Origin: Ligula intestinalis
Lineage: Eukaryota > Platyhelminthes > Cestoda > Diphyllobothriidea > Diphyllobothriidae
Assembly: GCA_036362985.1 (NCBI GenBank)
Contig: JAYGXS010000003.1
Location: 89,805,134-89,869,133, forward strand
Direction: 5' to 3'
DNA: 64,000 nucleotides
Shown here: positions 1 through 10,811 of the stretch, one piece after another
How the letters are laid out: each line of letters opens with the position of its first letter
Numbering within the stretch: position 1 is the stretch's first letter
Notes under the pieces: generated by a model
The model's input: the letters and a program-made list of their open reading frames with translations, nothing else
Told to the model about the DNA's origin: nothing
Database searches by the model: none
Translations under genes and position numbers: made by a program

Positions 1-2
1 AA

Positions 3-872
3 GCATATATAGGCCCTGACTTGACCCCAATGCAGCGCAGACAAGTTTTTCACAAAGCCAAAGGGCGTAAACAAAGTCAGCCGCATATAGTCGTTGAGGA
101 CGGAAACACTCCACTAAATGCTACTTCAGAGGAACAATTAACGAGTTCCTCCTCATCTGGGAAGGAAAACGAAAACTATCAACGTAGCATCAGCTTAGAT
201 GACTTGAGAGCGACTTCTTCTAACTACAATAATGACAAACCGAAAGCAAATAATAAACCTACCGAAGCAATTAAGGGAAAGAATAAGGTTCAAACTAAAA
301 GACCCCGAAATAGTACAACCCCATTAGACATGACCAACACTTATCCTGAATCTAATCAAGATACACCGATAAATAACAACACACGTCTAAACATGTCCAT
401 AAATAGCAATACCAGTCCTAACTCAACGAACCAAAGTAGTAAACAAGTGTTAGATTATCTCCCCCGAACAACCCAGAATAGACCACCAGTCCCAAACAGA
501 ATTTCATATCAAAACGAATATCCGTATTTAAATGCACACCCTAAAATGACACCTAACCCCTTCTCTCAACCTATGTATCCTAGCCCATACACAAGACGAC
601 CACCGCACACCCAACCCTTTCAATATAACACACACAATCAACTCCCACCTCGCACAACTCCATACCCTCCGATAGTTACACAATGCCATCGAATTCCACC
701 ACTCTCATCACCAATTTTTCCCAATAATGCACAATTCGCCACAAATAGTCCAACACCACCATATTATCCACCAATCACACAATTTCCGCACATGAGCCCT
801 CAACACAATCAACCAAGTAATAGGAATCCATTTTTTCACAACAGATTCCAGCTTTTGTATCCGACACCATAA
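3..872 (+). CDS. ORF1 protein of E1, C-terminal part, 5' truncated by window edge
   Basis: The frame is open from the left window edge to the TAA at 870-872; the first ATG inside the window is at 30, but the true start may lie further left. The first half is rich in Asn, Thr, Ser, Gln and Lys. The second half, from about residue 145, is rich in Pro, Tyr, Asn and His, with many PP and YP pairs. No CCHC knuckles, esterase motif or RRM could be seen. Its position directly before an EN-RT ORF makes it the nucleic-acid-binding ORF1 of the retroelement by context only. The last 49 nt overlap ORF2, which lies in the -1 frame. Confidence 0.65.
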   Translation, partial: AYIGPDLTPMQRRQVFHKAKGRKQSQPHIVVEDGNTPLNATSEEQLTSSSSSGKENENYQRSISLDDLRATSSNYNNDKPKANNKPTEAIKGKNKVQTKRPRNSTTPLDMTNTYPESNQDTPINNNTRLNMSINSNTSPNSTNQSSKQVLDYLPRTTQNRPPVPNRISYQNEYPYLNAHPKMTPNPFSQPMYPSPYTRRPPHTQPFQYNTHNQLPPRTTPYPPIVTQCHRIPPLSSPIFPNNAQFATNSPTPPYYPPITQFPHMSPQHNQPSNRNPFFHNRFQLLYPTP

Positions 873-3691
873 GTGTTGCTCTTATTAATGCTAGATCGAT
901 AGTAAACAAAGTTCCACGACTTAGGACTTTTATTGACACACACAATCCCGATATAGTCTTTTTAACAGAAACATGGGTAAACGAATCAACCTCCAATGCT
1001 TCACTTTTTATAGCAAACTACACCTTCTATAGACAGGACCGTGCGAATAAACGAGGAGGAGGTTGTATGATCTACATTAGATCTACCATAGAACAGAGTG
1101 GCTTTGAGGTTCTCCAGGAGACGTTCAATGGCGAAGCGTGCTTTGCTATAATAACATCCAAGACCCTTAAAAGCATTCTAATTGGATGTTTGTACACCCC
1201 TCCGGAATATAGTAATGATGACACTGGTCTTACAAATCTACTAGATATTCTTTCGAATATCCAAACCGAATATAAGATAATCGCAGGAGACTTAAACCGT
1301 CCAGAAATAAACTGGACAGAACTATCAGCCCCATCCAGACATGATGAATTATTATCATCAATTGTGTTTCATAACTGGACGCAAATAATAAGCAAACCAA
1401 CCAGGGGAAACAATATACTCGATGTTATTCTCACCAATGATATCTGGCCCTTATATACGCACTACGACAGCTTAACCTTTGATAGTGATCATAAGACAAT
1501 AATAGCAGTGCTCCCTCTTAGCATTAAAATAAGACCTGATCCTAGTTACACTTCTATAAACCCCAAAAATCTTGACATTGAGTCTATGAATAACTACATT
1601 AGGTCATTGGATTGGAGCTCTTTCCTCCTAACAGCATCCCCTCTAGAAGCTGTAAACATATTATATGCCACCCTTAATTTAATTCGAGACACCCTAATTG
1701 ACGAGAGATCCCCATGTAAGAAATCACTAATCCCAAACTTCCTTTCCAAACGGCTAAAAAAACTTAAAAAACAACTCCACGACCCATGTATTAGTTATCT
1801 ATCTACGCTAAGACGCATTACAGAGATTCACGAGTTAGCCCAGAACATTGAAACAAATAAGACGATAGCAGCAGAACTTCGGGCAATCAAATCCCCAGAA
1901 GGGACAGCCCAAATCTTCAGGAAACAAATAAATGATCATCGAAAACAAGGCCCCCAAATCATGCTTGATGACCAAGGAATGGTAATAACAAATGACAACC
2001 AAAAAGCAAATCTTTTCAACGAGTATTTCTCAACCAACTATTCAGTCGAGGAAGAACCAATCCCCCAACCAACAGAAATGACGGCACTAGTATTAAAAGA
2101 GATATTGTTTAACGAAGAAACTGTAGAGAAAGCTATCCGCCAACTGTCCAATTCCACATCATATGGAACGGATAGAATACCTCCTTGCATACTGAGACAT
2201 ATGACATATGCCCCAATACTTCTGTCTAACCTTTTCTCGTTACTGCAGTCAAATGGTACTTATCCAGAAATCTGGAAAAAATCATGTATCACCCCAATTT
2301 ACAAAAACGGAAATCGGTCCAATGCCCAAAATTATCGTGGTGTTCACCGCACATCAGTTTTAGCAAAAATCTTAGAAAAAATAATTTATAACCAAATGTT
2401 AGACCATCTGACGAATGTAAATCTCATACCCCTCTCTCAACATGCCTTTTTACCTAAAAAGTCATGTCAGTCCTGCCATCTCACTTTCTTGGAATTCGTC
2501 TCCAGAAATCGAGATGATGGGAACACGGTAGCTACAATTTACTTTGATCTAAAAAAAGCCTTTGACAAAGTTCCACATAAAAGACTGATCGTGAAGCTAG
2601 TGAGTCACGGGATTCGGCCCCCCCTCCTTGATTTCCTCAAATCCTATCTTCACAACCGATTTCAAGTAGTACAACTTCGAAATATAGTATCAGAACCAAC
2701 TCATATAAGCAGTGGTGTTTTTCAAGGCACTATCCTAGGTCCACTATTATTTCTCATTTACATTCATGAGTTATCCACGATATCGACATCTGGTAAAACA
2801 TTTTTATATGCAGATGACTTAAAACTCGCATATGCCTATAACAAAAATTCGATAAGTAGTGTGCATAGAACAATTGAATTAGACCTTCAAAAACTAAACG
2901 ACTGGAGTGTTCAGTGGCAAATGCCGTTTTCACCAACAAAATGTCATCTCATGATTTTTGGACCACTAAAACTTCCCCCCATAATGTTTAGTGGTCAAGA
3001 AATAAAAGAGCTTACATCTTTAAAAGATTTAGGTCTTAGCTATTCTAATACTCTTGACTTATCCCCACATGTTAAACAAATCGCACCAAAAGCCAATCGA
3101 CTATGTGGCTTCATAAGTAAAAATTTCACATTAATTACACTTAAAACTAAACTTTACAAAATGTACGTTTTACCTATTCTAGATTACTGTTCAATATTTT
3201 TCGGTACCATGTCATCAGATGACAGACAGAAACTAGAAAAAATCCAGCGAAGGTTTACCAGAATTCTGTGTAAACGCGATGACGCCCGAGACTCCTATTC
3301 AATAATGTACAATAGATATGGCCTTAAACCCCTCTGGCAAAGGCGACTCCAAAATGGTTTACCTTTCCTATTTAAAGTGACACATAATCAGAACATCCTT
3401 AGCAATAATATGTTAACAAATCAAAACGGTTCCCGTCCCACTAGAAACAACCAATATACAATTCATAACGCTAAAGCTAGGACGGCCCAGCGATCAAATT
3501 TCTACACCATAAGATATGCGATCATATGGAATGCCCTACCCAACGATATTCGCAAAAGCCACAGTTTAGCCGAATTTAGAAGAAAGACCAAACAGTTATT
3601 ATCAAATGACATGACGCATATATTTCTGAACAAAATAGGACACTTTGCTAACCAGTTCTTTGACGTCCAATTCGGACCAAAAGGGATCTAA
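824..3691 (+). CDS. ORF2: apurinic-type endonuclease plus reverse transcriptase of E1, intact
   Basis: This polyprotein nicks target DNA and primes reverse transcription from it. The frame is open from 824, just after a stop at 821-823, to 3691 (955 codons). The first ATG is at 1067, but the endonuclease domain already starts near 869 with SVALINARS, then TETW, so translation must begin or enter upstream of that ATG. Visible EN motifs are AGDLNRP (1283) and SDH (1484). RT motifs are FDLKKAFDKVPHKRL (2543), FQGTILGPLLFLIYI (about 2720) and YADD (2807-2818). The C-terminal CR1-type domain follows with YVLPILDYCS and RFTRILCKRDD. All catalytic residues I could check are present. Entry by frameshift from ORF1 is possible. 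Confidence 0.9.
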   Translation, partial: ESIFSQQIPAFVSDTISVALINARSIVNKVPRLRTFIDTHNPDIVFLTETWVNESTSNASLFIANYTFYRQDRANKRGGGCMIYIRSTIEQSGFEVLQETFNGEACFAIITSKTLKSILIGCLYTPPEYSNDDTGLTNLLDILSNIQTEYKIIAGDLNRPEINWTELSAPSRHDELLSSIVFHNWTQIISKPTRGNNILDVILTNDIWPLYTHYDSLTFDSDHKTIIAVLPLSIKIRPDPSYTSINPKNLDIESMNNYIRSLDWSSFLLTASPLEAVNILYATLNLIRDTLIDERSPCKKSLIPNFLSKRLKKLKKQLHDPCISYLSTLRRITEIHELAQNIETNKTIAAELRAIKSPEGTAQIFRKQINDHRKQGPQIMLDDQGMVITNDNQKANLFNEYFSTNYSVEEEPIPQPTEMTALVLKEILFNEETVEKAIRQLSNSTSYGTDRIPPCILRHMTYAPILLSNLFSLLQSNGTYPEIWKKSCITPIYKNGNRSNAQNYRGVHRTSVLAKILEKIIYNQMLDHLTNVNLIPLSQHAFLPKKSCQSCHLTFLEFVSRNRDDGNTVATIYFDLKKAFDKVPHKRLIVKLVSHGIRPPLLDFLKSYLHNRFQVVQLRNIVSEPTHISSGVFQGTILGPLLFLIYIHELSTISTSGKTFLYADDLKLAYAYNKNSISSVHRTIELDLQKLNDWSVQWQMPFSPTKCHLMIFGPLKLPPIMFSGQEIKELTSLKDLGLSYSNTLDLSPHVKQIAPKANRLCGFISKNFTLITLKTKLYKMYVLPILDYCSIFFGTMSSDDRQKLEKIQRRFTRILCKRDDARDSYSIMYNRYGLKPLWQRRLQNGLPFLFKVTHNQNILSNNMLTNQNGSRPTRNNQYTIHNAKARTAQRSNFYTIRYAIIWNALPNDIRKSHSLAEFRRKTKQLLSNDMTHIFLNKIGHFANQFFDVQFGPKGI

Positions 3692-4488
3692 CGGTCCAGG
3701 AGAGTTCCCGAACATTTTGGAGAAAACTGGCAAATGCTGGAAGCTTTCCAGTCGACGGTTTCCAACGCTGATAAAATCAAAGCTTAAGCAAAATTGTGCC
3801 TTGCCTCCTTTTCCAATCCTTAAATAAAAATAAAAAACAAAAACTAAGAACAATTTATCTATTCCAATATTCCTCTACTAATATCTAAATGTTTATAAAA
3901 AATTATTATGAAAGAAAATAATTTTCTCTTCAACTATACTAAAATAGATATTGTTTCCATTTATATTGTATCAGAAGTATAAATACTCATGATGTAAATC
4001 TCAATCTCACTTAGATATTCGACAAACGAGAGGCCGAATGTCTTCTGCCGATACACTTGAATGACGATGGTGCTTCGCAGCTGCCTCGACCCACCTCAGA
4101 CATCTGCAACGTCCCGTCTCATTAGCAAACTTGTGCCACTGGACAACGATTGTAATCTCCGTATCGAGCAGACCCATGCATATGGTAGACGCCATATCCT
4201 CAGCTGATTTTTTCACCTTCAAACTGACCGCGGCTAAGTATACCTCATTTAAAGGACATAACAGTTTTTTCCAGACCCCAAGTATTCTTACTATAAAACC
4301 GTAACACCTACAATGTATAGATATTTTATTTCATGTTTTTCTAGATTTGCTTCCTAGAAGTCAGGTTTTTTTCACTTAAAACAAACTCCTTATTTCGCAC
4401 ACTATTGACCTAGCAAAAGACCAAAACAAATACAATGGGTTTTTGACGGCGCCAAAGATGTGCTTTACAAATAAACCTTATTATTACA

Positions 4489-4790
4489 CCACCTCCTTGA
4501 CGCCCTTCCCTGTCTTTCCAAAACAATTGGTAACAAGCCATAGCTACCTCGCGCTCGTCCACATGATGGGTCAAGCAAATTTCGGCAAAGAAGTTTTATT
4601 TGGAGGTATTTAACAACGATAAATATTCAGCTTTTCGAACTTTGATAGCGTACTCTCTGCATTATTTAACATGAATTTTAGTTTATTGCTTGCTCGGAAA
4701 TTTTTTGTGTTCGTGTTTAACCCACCCCCTACTGGGTCCACTGTGTAGTTATCCAGAACGTGCCTGAAAAGGATGAGGACATACGACGCT
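4489..4790 (-). pseudogene. Endonuclease N-terminal fragment of a CR1-like element (E4 family)
   Basis: Read on the minus strand from about 4780, the frame gives LKFMLNNAESTLSKFEKL, which resembles the opening of CR1-type endonucleases. After a frameshift come VDEREVAMACYQLFWKDR and GRQGGG, matching the usual EN block before the conserved GGG. In the second copy of the duplication the same frame runs on into E4 (GGVLTYAKNGL, then GDFNAPS). Here it stops at the E1 tail, so only about 300 bp of E4 remain in view. It cannot be functional. Confidence 0.6.
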
Positions 4791-4794
4791 GAAT

Positions 4795-7437
4795 CTCTCG
4801 TTTGTTGTTTGTTGCCGAGTTGCACAATAAGTATAAGTCGCAGAGAAACAGGGCAAAGAGCCTGAAACGAAATAGCCGGCAAAATTTCGAGAGTAATCTA
4901 ATAAATCGCGCAGTGAGAAACCCAAAGCTTTTCTACAGCTACGTGAGACAATACACTCCAAATAGAGACCAAATTTCTCTGTTGAAAACAGACAACGGGG
5001 TAGAAGTTTGCGAGATAATTGAAAAGGTGGAACATCTATCCCGCTTCTTTTAGTTGGTCTTAACGAGAGAGGACAAGTTCACCAATGAAAACTTCAGTGT
5101 GAGTGAGACCCAGATCATAGATTCAGTTGCGCTCACGAAAGCTACTGATCTGCGAGCCCTTCAACAGGTCAAACAAACGAAGACGTCAGGTCCGGATGAA
5201 ATACCTGCAAAGCTATTAAAAGAGCTAGCCATAGAGTGCGGGGTACCCCTCTGCTTACTCTTTCGAGCTTCTCTTGATGCTTGACAAGTGCCACCCGATT
5301 TTAAGGCAGCGTGGATCTCGCCCATCCACAGAAGTGGGAGTCAGTCGACCACAAATAACTACAGACCGGTCAGCCTCACTTCATCTTCATTTCTTGCCTT
5401 TAACCCTTAAAATATATAAATTTAGATACATAATATTCTGCAAGCTCATGGAAGGCATAGTCAAACGCAAGGTGATGCACTTTTTGGAGTAACATCAACT
5501 TCTTTATGAAAAGCAGCACGGATTCCTCGGGGGAAGTTTCTGCTGTGTCAATCTGCTCTATTTTCTAGAGCAATGGACCCGAGCGCTCGATGAATGGAAT
5601 ACGGTGCATACAGTGTTCGTAGACTTTCAGAAGGCGTTTGATACAGTGCCTCATCAACGCCTCTTATACAAGCGCAGCCGTATAGGCGGAATGGGCAACC
5701 TTTTGCAGTGCATCACAAACTTCTTGACTGGTCGTGCCCAGACCTATGTATGGGCAAACAGCGGTCGGCGAAGATAACAGTTGAGAGCATGGTTCCCCAG
5801 GATTCCGTTCTTGGTCTTTTTCTCTTCCTTAAATACATTGATGACTGCATAAGCGGACTAGACTGCGAAATCATAATGTCTGCGGACGACCTAAGACTTT
5901 GAAAGGTCGTACGCAACCAAAACAATGAATTAAATCTCCAGGCAAATTTGCATTGACTGGAGCAATGGTCGGTTTTTTGGCTCATGCCATTCAATGTGGC
6001 CAAATGCAATTTAATGCGATTCGGTAGAACCAGCACTGCGCCTCGGAGGGTTTATTATCTGAATCACACGCCGCTGCTAGAGGTAGAGGCTCAGAAGGAC
6101 CTGGGGGTGTGCTTCACGCCTTCACTGAAGCCATCAATCCACTGCCTGAAGGTGGCTTAATCCGCAATGTAGAGCTTGTATCTAATCAAGCGCGCCTTTG
6201 CGAAGTTTGGTAAATTTGTATTTGGCAAGGTCCTCGGCACATTCATTCGTTACCAACTGGAATTTGCCATCCAAGCCTGGAGACCTTGGAAAGCCAAAGA
6301 CTGAAATACCCTCAAAAGGGTACAAAGACGCGCGACAAAATTAATACGAGGCCAATGTAACCTCCCTTATGAGACCCGATTGGTATATCTTAACTTGTTT
6401 CCTCTGGATTGCAGGCAGCTACACAAGGACCTAGTCCAATTATTTCGAATACTGTGTGGTCAGGATTGCTGCATCCAAACAAATGACTTCTTTGAGCAGG
6501 CCACCGCCTCAACGCTGCGAGGACACCCTTTCAAATTACGTGTAACTGTGGCAAAACTTGACCCAAGAAAATGTTTTATCTCTGAGAGCGTAATTCACGC
6601 ATGAAATGCTCTTCCGGTGGACATTGTCATTTCCCAATCCATAGACGTATTTCAGGCAAACATTGATGGCTTTAACGGTGTAAAATGCTTTAACGAGTAC
6701 AGCAGCGATTGATTTACTTAATCCGAACACTGCAATACTATAAATATATACTAATTGTAATTTTTGAGTAGTATTATTTAATCAAAATACGTTTAAATCA
6801 GTACTTTAGCTACCCGACGTCTCTGTTCAATATGCGAACTGCGCTGATCGCGTCTGAGGTCACATCTACCGCACCTATGTTCCTAGGCTATGCAGCCCTA
6901 TCACGCTCTTTCTCGTTTCGACCTAAAAACCTACTGCTGACGAGTTGGAAGGTTCCTCTGCTCTTGTTACAGCAAGGGCGTATCATGGTTGCATCTCCGG
7001 TTCTTTGGTACGTTCTCGTGACACTGAGGTCTCCTCCTCGTGTAGCCCTTGGTTGTATATACTACTCGCCGTGGAATCCACGGCTGCTACCAACCTTCAC
7101 AGAAGCATATTAGTCATATCATTCACATACTTTCCCCCACGAACGACAGATTTTCTTCTTAAAAACAAAAAAATGACAATCCGTTTTGAATTAGGAGCCG
7201 TACCCTCGGAGTTTTTCACTGTCTGCTCTTCCTGCTCAGTTACACTGCTGGCTCGTGTTAACTGAGTGTGAGTGCATTACTTGAAACAAGCGAGTAGTCA
7301 CCTAAAATTGTGTCAACGACTTCTTTGAAATATTCGGCTGTGCCGATGCATTTCTTGAATAATATATACCAAGAGGGAGTTCGAAGGCGTTTTGTCTATA
7401 TTTCCTTTAATAAACTTGTCTTGACTTAACTAACTAA
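4795..7437 (+). mobile_element. CR1-like element, family C (E3), 5' truncated, copy 1
   Basis: The element starts in the linker before the RT and runs through the RT, the C-terminal domain (to about 6715) and a roughly 700-bp 3' UTR. Its end is typical of flatworm CR1 elements: AATAAACTTG followed by TTGAC/TTAACT repeats at about 7412-7437. The same 3' UTR occurs at 48600-49222 and, more diverged, at 42000-42670. The first 5' bases abut the oppositely oriented endonuclease fragment. Confidence 0.8.
4802..6715 (+). pseudogene. Reverse transcriptase of E3, copy 1, with several stops
   Basis: Successive open pieces encode NKYKSQRNRAKSLKRNS, then SGPDEIPAKLLKELA near 5190-5230, NYRPVSLTS near 5360, VDFQKAFDTVPHQRLL near 5620-5665 and ADDLRL near 5880-5897. 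The catalytic box reads SADD where the other copy has FADD. Stop codons interrupt at 5051-5053 and 5282-5284, among others, and frameshifts occur near 5390-5560. The C-terminal domain follows (LNLFPLDCRQLHKDL at about 6390). The gene is dead but easy to align with the better preserved copy at 46588-48500. Confidence 0.8.
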
Positions 7438-7782
7438 ATTTTTTTCCATTGCCGAGCCGCTTCCTGAGTTTGGTATAAAGTTGACGTTTGTTCCTTTCCA
7501 CAGCTGAGATATCCTGTAGAAAAAATCTCCCGCGTCAGAGTCTTTTATCCTGAAATGCCTATAGAGAATGACATTGGCTTCTTGGCTGCTGGTCATGATC
7601 ATTTGCGGAGGTCCAGGACGCGTCGACCCAGTTTGGCTCCCTGGGCGTTTTCGTAGGCGGCAGGCCTTATGGCCAACATTTCGAAATGCGTGAAGGTTGA
7701 AAAAATTTTCTATCTCTGCAGCTTGGATCGCTTCCTCCGTATTTGCGTCCAATATTCCTACAGCCATCTGATGTACTTGCAT
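7426..7782 (-). pseudogene. ORF1-like fragment of a non-LTR element
   Basis: A 118-codon minus-strand frame holds GHKACRLRKRPGSQT followed by GPPQMIMTSSQEANVILYRH. The second stretch resembles the block of flatworm CR1 ORF1 proteins in which a Pro-rich start leads into a strand, then a helix with an Leu/Ile-Leu-Arg pattern. The match is weak. It lies between the 3' tail of E3 and the 3' end of E5, so it is probably a leftover of a third element. The second copy (49212-49475) keeps the middle but has a different N-terminal part and a small deletion. Confidence 0.35.
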
Positions 7783-7861
7783 TCGCGTTTGTAGCTGTCA
7801 GTCAGTTTTTTCAACATAGTTGCCCATCCCGCAACTGCACTGAAGCTGGCAGACATCGATT

Positions 7862-10090
7862 GACTTTTTCAGTTTATTTTTTCAGTAAATTTCGTGAGGA
7901 TAATAGGTAATTCCTTAAAAAACCCTTTGATTACATGTCGGTGCGTCTTTCGTGTACATGCACCTATAAAATGTACCACTACTTATATAGTATTGGAAAA
8001 CAGTGAGTAGCATTTTGACGATATAAGTCTGGTGGTTAGAGTTCAGACTTGGAGGGAAGAGAGGAGATGTATGTTACTATCCATGTGTTGTTTGTACATC
8101 TGAAGGGAAGTGGCCTCCACGACTGACTGCGGAAAGTTGTTCCACTGTTGTATGGTACTTTGTGTGAAGAATTCAGAGCGAAGGATTAGCTAGGACGTCT
8201 TCGTGCGCAGCTTCATTGTGTGCTCACGGAGATGAGGCACGACGTGCCACTGAAGCATGTCCTCAAGACGTAATTCTTTCTCAAGACCATACATTATCTA
8301 ATCAACTAAGATAAGATCCCCTCTTTGTTGCCTGTAATGCAGAGGGAATAAATTTAGGCATGCCAGTCTTTTGATGTAAGTGTGGTTCTAAAGACCTGTT
8401 ACTAGCTTTGTTGCCCGGTGCTGCAATTTCGCCAGACATGCTGTGTCCTTTGCTAGCCATGGCCACGACGCCTGTATTCCATACCCTAGGTGTGATCGAA
8501 CAAATGTGCCGTACATTCTGCCAGAGAGATCTTCATCGAAGGCTTGAAACGCCTTTATGAGAGCGTGCAGCAATCCCGTGGCTTTATTTGCAGCTGTGAC
8601 AGATTGTAATGAGGGGTTCAGATTACTGTGTATTCAAATTCCGAGGTCTTTTTGCGTAGATGCTACGGGAATTTGGATATTTTTCAGGTGACATGTCCTG
8701 CTGCTCTTGGGGACAGGGTAATTTGCTGGACACAGGTGGAGGACGGCATACTTTTGCAAATTGAAATCCAGCAGACCATGTCTGCAGTTTGCAAACATTA
8801 TTTTGCAGAGCGTCTCAGTCGCTTGGGCGCTTAATGACCTGCCAGAACTTAACTTCATCAGCGAACATGATTTAACCGTAGTCCAGTTCGTAAAGGCTGT
8901 CATTTACATAGAGAATGAAGAGTAAAGGACCGATAACGGAGGCTTAAGGAACGCCACTAACTACGTCAGCCCAGTCCGATTTAGCATTACCGATGCAAAC
9001 GCGTTGCTTTTGACCGACTAAAAATGACCTGATCCAGTCCAAAATTTTCACTTTGATGCCAAGAACGCCCATTTTATGTAAAAGGCGTTGATAGGGGAAC
9101 GCTGTCAAAGGCTTTGCGAAAATCGATGAACACTACGTCCACTTCGAAGCCCTCTTCTAAAGCACTTGTCCAGGCCTCAATTGAAGTCAGTAAATTTGAA
9201 AGGCATGAGCGCCGTCGCCGAAAGCCATGTTAGAAATTTTGTATGCTGTCTCTTTCATCGCCAAATCCTAGTATGGCCTGCTTGACAAGGACCTCCATCA
9301 TTTTGCAGGAAAGGCAAGTCAAACTAATGGGCCAAAAGCTGTTTGCAGACATCTTGCTACCTCCCTTATATAACGGTACGATGTTAGCCGTCTTCCACTA
9401 CAAAGGCAAGTCCCCTGTTCTCATGGAAAGCTTGAACAGAATTGAAAGAGGCACCGATAGCTCGGTCGACAGTACTTTAGTTATCAGTCTAGGGATCCCA
9501 TCCGGTCCAGAAGACTTGTCTGGTTTGATGTGACTGAGGACATGTCTTACGTCTGCGACGGAAAAGGTTAGATTCAATTATGGCTGTACCTTCGACCACT
9601 TCTACTCCCGAATTGTTGTCGGGGGATTTCATCGTAAACGCCGATCTGAAAAACTCTGACAGTAACTCTACTTTCCGCGGTCCTTCCGGTACTACGTTCC
9701 CGAGGCTTTCCCTTAGAGTTCCAATGTCGTCCCGGTGCTTTCTTTGACTGCGGATGTACCCATAAAACTTCTTTGGACATATTTTGGCTTTTATTGTAAG
9801 TTGGCGCTCAAAGGCAGTTCTAGAATTTCGTATTTCCTTACGGCATATATTTCGATGCGCTTTATATTTGGCAAGTGATTTTGAATCTTGAAGATGCTCG
9901 TACTTTTTCCACAACCTTTGTTTCTTCTCCATGGCCCTTTTTATCGGCTGGTTGACGTATGGAGGTCTGGCATATGGTCTTATTGCTTTCATTGGGTAAT
10001 GGCCTTGGTGGCAGTACTCGTCTCGGTGTGTACTGTTGGCCTCAATATTACCGTAATATCGTGCTTTTGGAAAGAAAAAGATCGCCTGTC
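7862..10090 (-). mobile_element. CR1-like element, family D (E5), minus strand, copy 1, degenerate
   Basis: Read on the minus strand from about 10000 down to 7862, the pieces follow CR1 ORF2 order. First comes a basic linker (MKAIRPYARPPYVNQPIKRA, then KKQRLWKKYEH). Next are SGPDGIP (about 9510), VDVVFIDFRKAFDSVP (about 9150), FADEVKFW (about 8860; the other copy has the intact FADDFKLW), QKDLGI (about 8640) and the C-terminal block GYGIQASWPWL (about 8470). Stops and frameshifts are frequent. The 3' end lies near 7862-7900. The endonuclease is not visible, so the element is 5' truncated or its EN has decayed beyond recognition. Confidence 0.75.
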
Positions 10091-10811
10091 ATGGTGTTAT
10101 GATGGTTTTTGCATTGTGAGAGGTCTTTGAACTCCATGTTGGTGAAACACCAATTAAAAGTGCTGTCTTCAATGTCTGGCTTATTGCTGATGGAACTTGC
10201 CCATCAGTAGCCTGTACTTGGCTAATGGTTTTGCTTAAATACCTGCAAATTATAGTAATTCCCACGTTCTTTTGCTGTTGTTGTGAGTTGTACGTTAGCC
10301 TTTTCATTCAATAGAACAGATCTGAGGACCGGCCCTGCAGAAATTTTGCTAAAATCTGATTCTTCTCCAAGTGCAACGCTGATATCTGTTGCTGAAGCAT
10401 TCTGTTTGTGACTCTTCGAACCCTTCTATTTTTCTTCTGTTTAGCCACCTATTGCACTTTCGGCGCAGATTTCCTTGAACTGATTAATTAACTGCAACTT
10501 TGAGTCCTCCTAACGCTGGTCGTTAGTGCAGTGCGCTGTATTTCAGCCTGTTTGATCAATAGAACAGGTTCGAGCCCCGGCCCATTTGGACTTTTACGGA
10601 CATTTGATCCTTCTCCAAGTTCAATGCTGATATCAGTTGATGAAGCATTTTGTTTGTGGCGCTTGAAAAGCTCCCTGTTTTTCTTTGGTGGATTGATCCC
10701 ACAAATGATTAACAGCTTCATGCTATTCATCTCAGTTTCCATATGCAGGATGTCCTGAAGGAAAGTTGAATATATAGAACAACCTTCTTTTGCGTACCTA
10801 ACACACATCAA
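10089..10811 (-). other. Unrecognised minus-strand ORF region with an internal peptide repeat
   Basis: A 107-codon frame (10811-10488) is nearly unchanged in the second copy (52508-52185). It includes NPPKKNRELFKRHKQNASST and DISIELGEGSNVRKS. About 248 nt further along the minus strand a related peptide appears in another frame: HKQNASATDISVALGEES. The protein is Lys/Arg-rich and has no known domain that I recognise. It lies upstream (5') of E5 on the same strand, so it may be the ORF1 of that element, or a host or viral fragment carried with the duplication. Confidence 0.4.
10300..10800. repeat. Imperfect tandem repeat, unit about 248 bp, two units
   Basis: The stretch beginning TCAATAGAACAGATCTG at 10308 recurs at 10556 as TCAATAGAACAGGTTCG. 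The following roughly 130 bp align, including a shared TTCTCCAAGT and GATATC. The same arrangement is present in the other block near 52003 and 52251. The unit is not a multiple of three, so the two peptide repeats lie in different frames. Confidence 0.6.

Larger units (their letters stand above)
1..4486 (+). mobile_element. CR1-like non-LTR retrotransposon, family A (E1), 5' end outside window
   Basis: The element contains the end of ORF1, an intact ORF2 and a roughly 800-bp 3' UTR that ends in a short TTATTATT tail at 4486. The same 3' UTR recurs on the minus strand at 13143-13320, 17760-19132 and 57476-57780, which fixes this 3' end. ORF2 has no stop codon, and the minus-strand copy at 18.6-19.1 kb differs from it at only a few percent of positions, so this copy looks young. 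The sequence right after the tail matches 46272 onward, where no E1 is present, so the insertion site can be read from the empty copy. Confidence 0.85.

Noticed and set aside
4007..4222. Minus-strand 71-codon ORF in the E1 3' UTR, present also at 18076-18292
   Set aside because: The second copy has a stop in the middle, no domain is recognised, and the frame is antisense within the UTR of a young repeat; similarity is explained by the repeat itself.
10508..10590. tRNA-like sequence (TTAGTGCAGTGCGC followed by GGTTCGAGCCC)
   Set aside because: The B-box-like part is good and a 6-bp hairpin (CCTGTT/AACAGG) can form, but no acceptor stem pairs and the T stem has mismatches. It overlaps the 248-bp repeat unit, whose other unit lacks these features.
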